A stretch of DNA of 64,000 bases from Muribaculaceae bacterium (lineage in GTDB: Bacteria > Bacteroidota > Bacteroidia > Bacteroidales > Muribaculaceae): NCBI GenBank assembly GCA_022510405.1, contig JAFLTP010000005.1, forward strand, positions 1 to 64,000, in the 5' to 3' direction. This document shows, piece by piece, positions 51,332-58,796 of this stretch. The translations under genes were made by a program, and so were the position numbers. Under the pieces are notes generated by a model. That model did not search any database. It was not told the DNA's origin and was given only the letters and a program-made list of their open reading frames with translations. How positions within the stretch are numbered: the first letter of the stretch is position 1; each line of letters opens with the position of its first letter.

Positions 51332-51359
51332 GTTTAGGGTATAGGGGATAGAGTTTAGA
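51332..51359 (+). repeat. Four heptads (GTTTAGG-like)
   Basis: GTTTAGG, GTATAGG, GGATAGA, GTTTAGA in exact 7-base register, filling most of the gap between the ExbB-like and DUF2723 genes. Confidence 0.75.
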
Positions 51360-51367
51360 AAAAGATT

Positions 51368-54300
51368 ATGCTTTCAAAAAAATATAACCTCATCAACAAT
51401 ATAGGCGGATGGCTCGTTTTTGCCATCGCGCTTATCACCTATTGGTGTACACTTGAACCCACCGCTTCATATTGGGATTGCGGTGAGTTTATCATCCAGG
51501 CCGACAAACTTGAAGTGGGTCACCCGCCGGGCAACCCTATCTTTATGCTAACGGCACGTTTCTTCGCCAATTTTGCATCCACAGCCGGCAGCATCTCTGT
51601 GATGGTGAACGCTATGAGCGGCTTGCTCAGCGCCCTCACAATACTGCTCCTTTTCTGGACTATCACTCATCTTGTGCGTAGACTCGTAGTGAAAGACGGC
51701 CAACGTAAAGAGATTTCCATTCAGCAGTATATGGCCATTATAGGAAGCGGAATCGTGGGTTCTCTGGCTTATTGTTGGAGCGACACTTTCTGGTTCTCAG
51801 CCGTAGAAGGTGAGGTTTATGCATTTTCTTCATTCTGCACCGCATTGGTCTTCTGGCTAATCCTGAAATGGGAAGACCACGCGGATTCACCTCATTCCGA
51901 CCGTTATCTTATTCTGATTGCCTATATCATCGGTGTGAGTGTGGCTGTCCACTTGCTCAACCTCCTTTGTATACCTGCCATCGTTTTGGTGTTCGCATTC
52001 CGAAAATGGAAGGACATGACGCTCGCCAAAACTCTGGTGGTACTGGTGATTTCCTTCGTAATAATTGCACTTGTGCTCTTCGGTCTGGTGCCAGGATTTA
52101 TCAAAGTGGCACAACAGTTCGAACTCTTGTTCGTCAATGGATTCCATCTGGGCTACAACAGTGGAGCGATATTCTATGCACTCCTAACAGTTGTTATCTT
52201 TATCTGGACTCTAAACGAACTCTACCGCCAAAGAAACGGTTTCTGGATACGATTCTCGTTCCTTGTGTCTCTCGCCATCTCCGGTATCTTCTTTTTCGGC
52301 GATACCTTCATAATCGGATATTTCATCTTAGCTTTTGTAGCCTTCCTGCTTTTCTCCAAATATGGAAGGAATCTTTCAGTAAGGGTTTTGACTGTAATCA
52401 TGTGGAGCATTGCTGTGATATTTGTGGGATACTCAAGCTATGCCTTGATATTGATTCGATCTACAGCCGACACTCCGATGAACCAGAATTCACCCGACAA
52501 TGTGTTCGATCTTGCGAGTTACCTTAACCGTGAGCAGTATGGTGAAAATCCTCTGATTTATGGAGAGACTCTCTACTCTTCCCCGATGAAACAGGTGAAT
52601 TTTGTGCAACGTGACACAATCGGTTATCGGGAAGACGGAAGCGCGGTGACTTTGGCCACTCCTTATTACTCGTCTGTTATCGAAAAGGGCAAAGCTCAAT
52701 ATGGCAAAGGAGTTCCGGGTGCATCGCCGGTTTCGGAATATGGCTTCCTTTCAGATGAGGAAATGAGAAATAATGCAAATCTGGCTAACCGGAGTGGTGA
52801 TTATTATGTGAAAAAAGACTACAAACCGGAGGCAAAACTGAATCCGGAACTCAACATGTTCTTCCCGCGTATCTACAGTCGAATGCATAGGGAATACTAC
52901 AAGCAATGGGTAAACCTGGACTCTGCTTCCGGTAATTTCGTCACACTCCATGCGTTGGACCCGGTGACAGGAGAAAAAATTCCCGAATATGATATCCAGA
53001 GAGAACCTCAGTACAATCAGTTTACCGGAAGATATGCTTATCCGGAAAAGATGGCATACAAACCGACTTTCGGTCAAAACTTAGCATATTTCTTCAACTA
53101 CCAATTGACACATATGTATCTGCGTTATTTCATGTGGAATTTCGCGGGACGTCAAAATGATATAAACAATCAACAGGGGGAACTTGATGCCGGCAACTGG
53201 ATATCAGGTATTCCGTTTATTGATAATGCCCGACTTGGCGACCAAAGCCTGCTTCCCGATGATCTCGGCAAAAACAATCAGGGTCATAACAAGTATTATA
53301 TGCTCCCGCTAATCTTAGGCATCATCGGACTGTTGTGGCAATCATTCGCCGGCAAGAGAGGTATCGAACAGTTCTGGATTGTATTCTTCCTCTTCTTCAT
53401 GACAGGTATCGCCATTGTGCTTTATCTAAACCAACCGCCCAACCAACCGCGTGAGCGTGATTATGCCTTCGCCGGTTCTTTCTATGCTTTTGCCATTTGG
53501 ATAGGCATGGGGGTAGCGGCACTGTGGAGAATTCTTATGTTCACCTCAGGTTCTTTTATCAACAAGCAATTGGAGAAGAAAAAAAATCCCGGCTTCCCTA
53601 CCGACACACCCGAAGGTAAAGAACTCGAAGAAAAAGAGGAGGCATTGGAAGAAATCAATCCCAAATCATCTACTGAGGAACCTGAACAGATTGATGCCAT
53701 TATCAACGAACCCAAACCGCTTTATCCTTTCTCTCGATATTGCGCTGCACTTGCATGCCTCATAGGTATCATCATCCCTATACAGATGGTGAGTCAGACG
53801 TGGGATGACCATGACCGCTCCGGACGTTATGCCGCAAGAGACTTCGCGATAAATTATCTTGAAAGTCTTGAACCGAATGCCATTGTATTCTGCAATGGTG
53901 ACAACGATACTTTCCCGCTTTGGTATGCGCAGGAAGTGGAAGGTGTGCGTCCTGACGTGAAGATTATAAATCTCAGTTACCTGAACTCCGACTGGTATGC
54001 CAACCAAATGCTCAAAAAGTCGTATGACGCCGAACCCATAAACATAACCGCTACTCCGGCTGATTATGCCTATGGTAAATCGGATGTTGCTTTGTTGGGC
54101 CGAGAGAATGCACCTTCAGATCTTCTCTCAAGTCTCAAACTCTTCTATCAAGGTTATGGACGTGAAACCACAGGTTATCCATCCTTGCCGAGTGCAGTGG
54201 TTTCAATACCTGTAGATAAAGAGGCCGTAATGGAAAGAGGACTTGTGGCTGCCAAAGACACCGCGGATATTGTGGACAAGATTGTGATTAATCTCCGCAA

Positions 54301-55468
54301 CACCAATTCATATAATTCCAAAGGTTACTTGAGTCTCGGAGAAATCCTGATGCTCGATATCATTGCCACAAATGCGGCTGAAGGATGGCCAAGACCAATC
54401 TATTGGGTAACAACCGTGGGTGATGACTATCATTTGGGCTTTACTCCTTATCTGCGTTCCACCGGTATGGCTCACCAATTGGTGCCGACAATGCAGGACG
54501 GCATTCCGGCACGCTCCGACAGGGCATATGATGTAGTGACCAAGAAATACCGTTGGGGTGGTGTTGACTTTGAAAAAGGGAAGGCACCATACTTCGACGA
54601 AACAGCAAGACGTATGCTTCTTACTACCCGTTCTTCAATGTTGGATGTAGTTTCCGAACTTATTTACGAAGGTGACCGTATCCAATATCCGGAAAGAAAG
54701 TCAGGGATGTCGGAAAAAGAACTTCATATTTACTTGGGAGACCGCAGCCGTGACTCTCTTGAAAAGAGGGATTATTATGAGAAAGCTTTAGAAGTAGCGA
54801 ACTTGCTTGACCAAAAACTCGATGAACGTACCGCTCCGTACGGGCTGAGCATCGGAAGTTCTCTCGGTGAGGTATATTGTGAACTTGGTGAGCCGTCTCG
54901 TCTTGATAACAAAGAGCTCACAGAAAAGGGTCTTGGAATTCTTTGGAAACTCCTTGAACAATATGCTCCTTATCTGGCCTACAACAGAATGGTTGCCTAT
55001 AACTTCGGGGCACCGGCTCTCACTCCTGAAACACGTCTTATTCCGTATCAATACTATCATTTCGCAGAGATGTATCAACGATATGGAGGCAATATGGACG
55101 ATGTGGAGAATCTAGTAAACAAGTATGGAATAACAATGGCGGAACTCGAAGAAAACTATAACAATCTTTACCGCCGTGGTTACACCACTTCTTCCGGTCC
55201 GGATGAAGAAACCATAAAGAGCTATGCCGAGGAAATCGCAAAATATTGCGAGATCGCAAACGAACTCTCGAAACTATCACCCGCTGAATATGCAGCCAGA
55301 AGCGAGGATGAAAAATTGGTTGACTCCATGCTCTACGTGGCAATAGAATACTACAAGAGCATAGATCCTGATCTTAAATATCTTGAACATTATGAAAACT
55401 TTAAGAAGTTGGATATGGCCAGGACCATAAGATTAGGAGAAGAGTACGAGAAGAATAACGAGTTGTAA
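51368..55468 (+). CDS. DUF2723 large membrane protein (mannosyltransferase-like)
   Basis: 1366 residues. N-terminal membrane half with roughly 12 helices (1-370 and again near 650-780), containing the DUF2723 signature WCTLEPTASYWDCGEFI and LEVGHPPGNPIF near residue 25-60. The topology is that of GT-C glycosyltransferases. The large soluble part (from about 800) has CNGDNDTFPLWYAQEVEGVR and TPR-like C-terminal helices. In Bacteroidetes this family has been tied to protein O-mannosylation-like glycosylation; the exact reaction is inference. Confidence 0.85.
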   Translation: MLSKKYNLINNIGGWLVFAIALITYWCTLEPTASYWDCGEFIIQADKLEVGHPPGNPIFMLTARFFANFASTAGSISVMVNAMSGLLSALTILLLFWTITHLVRRLVVKDGQRKEISIQQYMAIIGSGIVGSLAYCWSDTFWFSAVEGEVYAFSSFCTALVFWLILKWEDHADSPHSDRYLILIAYIIGVSVAVHLLNLLCIPAIVLVFAFRKWKDMTLAKTLVVLVISFVIIALVLFGLVPGFIKVAQQFELLFVNGFHLGYNSGAIFYALLTVVIFIWTLNELYRQRNGFWIRFSFLVSLAISGIFFFGDTFIIGYFILAFVAFLLFSKYGRNLSVRVLTVIMWSIAVIFVGYSSYALILIRSTADTPMNQNSPDNVFDLASYLNREQYGENPLIYGETLYSSPMKQVNFVQRDTIGYREDGSAVTLATPYYSSVIEKGKAQYGKGVPGASPVSEYGFLSDEEMRNNANLANRSGDYYVKKDYKPEAKLNPELNMFFPRIYSRMHREYYKQWVNLDSASGNFVTLHALDPVTGEKIPEYDIQREPQYNQFTGRYAYPEKMAYKPTFGQNLAYFFNYQLTHMYLRYFMWNFAGRQNDINNQQGELDAGNWISGIPFIDNARLGDQSLLPDDLGKNNQGHNKYYMLPLILGIIGLLWQSFAGKRGIEQFWIVFFLFFMTGIAIVLYLNQPPNQPRERDYAFAGSFYAFAIWIGMGVAALWRILMFTSGSFINKQLEKKKNPGFPTDTPEGKELEEKEEALEEINPKSSTEEPEQIDAIINEPKPLYPFSRYCAALACLIGIIIPIQMVSQTWDDHDRSGRYAARDFAINYLESLEPNAIVFCNGDNDTFPLWYAQEVEGVRPDVKIINLSYLNSDWYANQMLKKSYDAEPINITATPADYAYGKSDVALLGRENAPSDLLSSLKLFYQGYGRETTGYPSLPSAVVSIPVDKEAVMERGLVAAKDTADIVDKIVINLRNTNSYNSKGYLSLGEILMLDIIATNAAEGWPRPIYWVTTVGDDYHLGFTPYLRSTGMAHQLVPTMQDGIPARSDRAYDVVTKKYRWGGVDFEKGKAPYFDETARRMLLTTRSSMLDVVSELIYEGDRIQYPERKSGMSEKELHIYLGDRSRDSLEKRDYYEKALEVANLLDQKLDERTAPYGLSIGSSLGEVYCELGEPSRLDNKELTEKGLGILWKLLEQYAPYLAYNRMVAYNFGAPALTPETRLIPYQYYHFAEMYQRYGGNMDDVENLVNKYGITMAELEENYNNLYRRGYTTSSGPDEETIKSYAEEIAKYCEIANELSKLSPAEYAARSEDEKLVDSMLYVAIEYYKSIDPDLKYLEHYENFKKLDMARTIRLGEEYEKNNEL

Positions 55469-55538
55469 GTTGTGAGTTGTGAGTTGTAAGTTGTGAGTTG
55501 TAGGTAACTTCTTTAAACTTTAATCTTTAAACTTTAAA
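55462..55538 (+). repeat. Eleven consecutive heptads filling an intergenic region
   Basis: Six GTTGTRA/G units (55462-55503), one GTAACTT (55504-55510) and four CTTTAAA/T units (55511-55538) run in unbroken 7-base register. The first unit includes the stop codon of the DUF2723 gene, and the last ends at the base before the ATG of the deacetylase gene. Confidence 0.9.
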
Positions 55539-56165
55539 ATGTTTATCGAAAGACCTCCAAAGTGGTTCAGAATGCTCTTTCCGGGTGCTGTTTTTAGAAT
55601 GCCCGAAAGCAATATGTCACCCGGCAAGGTCTACATAACATTCGATGACGGACCAATCCCGGAAGTGACACCTTGGGTGCTTGATACGCTGGAACAATTC
55701 AACATAAAGGCCACATTCTTCATGGTGGGACAGAATGTGGAAAGACATCCGGAACTTTTAGAAGAAGTGAAAAGAAAAGGTCATATGGCTGGCAACCACA
55801 CTCTTCATCACATAAGGGGGTTTGGTATTTCCCCAGAAGATTACATCGCAGACGCTGAGGCCTGTGAAAAATATACAGCATCCGGATTATTTCGCCCTCC
55901 ACATGGCTGGCTCTCCCCTTCTCAGTTGAAGGAAGCGAAAAAACGATATAAAGTGGTGATGTACGATCTTGTGACCCGTGATTATAGTAAAAAGGTTAAT
56001 GCCGAAAAAATCTTGGATAATGTGAAGGAACTTACCCGAGATGGCTCTATCATAGTATTCCATGATTCGTTGAAAAGTTATGACAAACTGAAGACGGCAT
56101 TACCGCAAGCCCTTCGTTGGCTTCAGGATCAGGGTTATGAATTCGGCTTGCTATCCCTTCAATAA
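55539..56165 (+). CDS. NodB-type polysaccharide deacetylase
   Basis: 208 residues. NodB domain: motif 1 ITFDDGPIPEVTPWVLD (catalytic base and metal Asp), motif 2 HMAGNHTLHH (metal His pair), motif 3 GLFRPPHGWL, motif 5 IVFHDS. No clear signal peptide, only a short N-terminal hydrophobic patch. CE4 enzymes remove acetyl groups from peptidoglycan, chitin oligomers or other glycans. Its start codon abuts the heptad repeats. Confidence 0.9.
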   Translation: MFIERPPKWFRMLFPGAVFRMPESNMSPGKVYITFDDGPIPEVTPWVLDTLEQFNIKATFFMVGQNVERHPELLEEVKRKGHMAGNHTLHHIRGFGISPEDYIADAEACEKYTASGLFRPPHGWLSPSQLKEAKKRYKVVMYDLVTRDYSKKVNAEKILDNVKELTRDGSIIVFHDSLKSYDKLKTALPQALRWLQDQGYEFGLLSLQ

Positions 56166-56200
56166 AACATCAATAACAATATAACGACAACAATTCCATA

Positions 56201-57205
56201 ATGAAGAAAGTGCTCGTGGTTGGTGCCGGTGGTTTTGCCGGTGGTTTCATCGTAGAGGAAGGTCTCCGAAGGGGTTATGAAGTTTATGCAGGTGTGCGAG
56301 AAACAACTTCAAGAAAGTATCTCTCGGATTCCAAAATAAAATTTGTGAATTTCGATTTCGATGAGCCGGATTCCTTGAAAAAAACTCTTTCCGAGACACT
56401 TCCGGCAGAGGAGAAATGGGATTGGATGGTATATAACCTCGGAGCAACAAAAGCAATTTCATTTTCCGATTTTTCAAAGATAAATTACGAATACCTCCGG
56501 GAATTTCTCAATGCTTTGAAAGAAACCGATAAAGTGCCGGAGAAGTTTTTGCTCATGAGTTCACTTTCCGTTCATGGACCTCGCCATGAAAAGGATGGAG
56601 GCAAGTTTGTCGAGACCGACATTCCGGCTCCCAATACACGATATGGCGCTTCAAAACTCAAGGCTGAGATGCTCTTGAATATGGACAAGATTCCATATAT
56701 AATTTTCCGTCCCACAGGAATTTATGGTCCACGTGACAAGGACTATTTCCTTATGCTGCAGACAATCTCCAAAGGATTCGATTTCTCCGCAGGGTATAAG
56801 AAACAATTGCTGACCTTCATCTATGTGGAAGATTTGGCAAGAGCGGTGTATGATGCATTGGAGAAGGCACCCGTAAACCAGACTTACTTAATATCTGAAG
56901 AAGCTGCTTATTCTCAGAAAGAATTCCGAAAGTTAGCGGCCGAAGCCTTGGGCAAAAAAGGTGTGTTTTCTCTTCCACTACCATTGTGGGCAGTGAAAGG
57001 CGTCTCAACTGTGGCAGAAAAATGGGGTGTGGCACGTATGAAGCCATCCACACTCAATCGCGATAAATACAACATAATGAAACAACGAAATTGGGATGTG
57101 GACGTTAGCAAGGCAAAAAATGATTTCGGATTCCATCCCCAGGTTTCTCTTAAAGAAGGTATTAAAAGAGCCACTGAATGGTACAAGAAGGAGAAGTGGC
57201 TTTAA
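56201..57205 (+). CDS. NAD(P)-dependent epimerase/dehydratase (extended SDR)
   Basis: 334 residues. N-terminal Rossmann motif VLVVGAGGFAGGFI (GxxGxxG), catalytic YGASK (Y near residue 149) after SSLSVHGP, and FRPTGIYGPRDKDY. Such SDR enzymes modify nucleotide sugars or other alcohols; substrate unknown. It overlaps the next gene by 28 bases. Confidence 0.88.
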   Translation: MKKVLVVGAGGFAGGFIVEEGLRRGYEVYAGVRETTSRKYLSDSKIKFVNFDFDEPDSLKKTLSETLPAEEKWDWMVYNLGATKAISFSDFSKINYEYLREFLNALKETDKVPEKFLLMSSLSVHGPRHEKDGGKFVETDIPAPNTRYGASKLKAEMLLNMDKIPYIIFRPTGIYGPRDKDYFLMLQTISKGFDFSAGYKKQLLTFIYVEDLARAVYDALEKAPVNQTYLISEEAAYSQKEFRKLAAEALGKKGVFSLPLPLWAVKGVSTVAEKWGVARMKPSTLNRDKYNIMKQRNWDVDVSKAKNDFGFHPQVSLKEGIKRATEWYKKEKWL

Positions 57206-57993
57206 CCCTCGCACCCACACCACATGAGGATTCATATTCAGTTTCTGATTCCGACTCAGTCACTGCAGCAGAACCTGTGTATGGAATTATCCTCACACCT
57301 CCTCCGCCCTCCGAGGTAACGCCGTTGCGACAACAAGACTCCTTAGGCGTATCGTTCATCCTCAGCGGTATGTTTTTACTCTTCCTCACAATTGCCCTTC
57401 GTTTCCACAATAATATCAAATATGCAGTGAAAATGTTCAGGAATATTGTGGAGACCCGCACACGTCAAAATATATTTGATGACACTGTGAGAGAAACAAG
57501 CCTAATTGTTTTGTTGAATATTCTCTGGTGTGTTTGTGTGGGAATCATCGGCTATAGCATTTATCAGTTTCAATTTCCTTCGGAGATGACATTCCACCAT
57601 AGGAGTATCGGAATGCTTTGGGGTATGGCAGTCGCTGTGGTTTATTCACTTTTCATGTGGTGGGCGTATTCCGGAGTGGGATGGGTTTTCAGCGATAAGT
57701 CACATTCAGAATTATGGGTGAAGGGCTTCGCTTCAAGCCAGGCTCTTATGACCCCTGCTTTATTTATCACGTCGCTTTTAAGTATCTGTCGCCCTGAAAC
57801 TGCCATAGGAGCGGGTGTTGCCTCAGCAATTGTCTTTATTTTGGTTAAATTAGTGTTTATCTGGAAAGGATATAGGATTTTTTTCAGTCAATTTTCGTCT
57901 TGGGTGCTTTTTTTATGCTACCTTTGCAGTCTGGAAATAGTTCCTTTGATTTTGTGTTACCGGTGTGCCCTCTTCCTCGGAAAAGAGTTTTAA
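57178..57993 (+). CDS. DUF4271 membrane protein
   Basis: 271 residues. A Pro/Ser-rich N-terminus (about 1-55) is followed by seven or so hydrophobic helices with FHNNIKYAVKMFRNIVETRT and SGVGWVFSDKSHSELWVKGF, as in Bacteroidetes DUF4271 proteins. The ATG at 57178 lies inside the end of the epimerase gene (28-base overlap); no later ATG precedes the first helix. The family usually sits directly before hemD, as here. Function unknown. Confidence 0.8.
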   Translation: MVQEGEVALTLAPTPHEDSYSVSDSDSVTAAEPVYGIILTPPPPSEVTPLRQQDSLGVSFILSGMFLLFLTIALRFHNNIKYAVKMFRNIVETRTRQNIFDDTVRETSLIVLLNILWCVCVGIIGYSIYQFQFPSEMTFHHRSIGMLWGMAVAVVYSLFMWWAYSGVGWVFSDKSHSELWVKGFASSQALMTPALFITSLLSICRPETAIGAGVASAIVFILVKLVFIWKGYRIFFSQFSSWVLFLCYLCSLEIVPLILCYRCALFLGKEF

Positions 57994-58034
57994 AAATTCC
58001 GGTTTAATATTGGACTCTGAGATTATTCTTGGAT

Positions 58035-58796
58035 ATGAAGATTAAGAAAATATTAGTTTCCCAGCCGCAACCTACTTCGGAAAAATCTCCTTATTTTGAT
58101 ATAGCAAAACGCCACGATGTGGAAATCGTGTTCAGGCCAATGATAAAAGTTGAGCCTCTTACTGTAAAGGAATTCCGCCAATCCAAAATCAATTTGTCTG
58201 ACTACACCGCTGTGATCTTTACTGCTCGCACCGCAGTGGATAATTTCTTCCGTCTTTGCGAGGAAACACGGGTGAATGTGCCCGATACGATGCGATATTT
58301 TTGCACCACCGAACAGATAGCCCTGTATCTTCAAAAATACATTGTGTATCGAAAAAGGAAGATTTCTTACGGGCTCACGGGAAGATTGGACGATCCTCAA
58401 TTTCTAAGCGCCATTCAAAAAAACCATAAGGAGAAATTTCTTATGCCGGTATCGGATATTTTACCCGAACATATGGACTCACTGACAGCCCTCAAAATCA
58501 ATATCACACCGGCCATGATGTATCGCACTGTAAGCAATGATTTCCGCCCGGATGAAAAGTGTGATTATGACTTGATGCTTTTCTTCAGTCCCGTGGGTAT
58601 ACATTCATTGCTTAAAAATGTTCCGGATTTCATGGTAGACGGCAAGCAAAAGGCAGCTATCGGTACCTTCGGAGCGCCCACAGCACAAGCTGTGAAAGAT
58701 TCCGGCCTGGAATTAGCCATTGAAGCCCCTACAAAGGAAATGCCTTCTATGACATCGGCCCTGGATGATTATCTCACCCGCTGCAATAAGGAATGA
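58035..58796 (+). CDS. hemD: Uroporphyrinogen-III synthase
   Basis: 253 residues from the ATG at 58035 (a TTG two codons upstream is rejected). Cyclises hydroxymethylbilane with D-ring inversion. The family is sequence-diverse; recognisable are KKILVSQPQPTSEKSPYFDI, FTARTAVDNFFRL, YDLMLFFSPVGIHSLLKNV and IGTFGAPTAQAVKDSGLELA, the two-domain HemD layout. The next gene starts within its stop codon (ATGA). Bacteroidetes DUF4271-hemD pairing supports the call. Confidence 0.85.
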   Translation: MKIKKILVSQPQPTSEKSPYFDIAKRHDVEIVFRPMIKVEPLTVKEFRQSKINLSDYTAVIFTARTAVDNFFRLCEETRVNVPDTMRYFCTTEQIALYLQKYIVYRKRKISYGLTGRLDDPQFLSAIQKNHKEKFLMPVSDILPEHMDSLTALKINITPAMMYRTVSNDFRPDEKCDYDLMLFFSPVGIHSLLKNVPDFMVDGKQKAAIGTFGAPTAQAVKDSGLELAIEAPTKEMPSMTSALDDYLTRCNKE

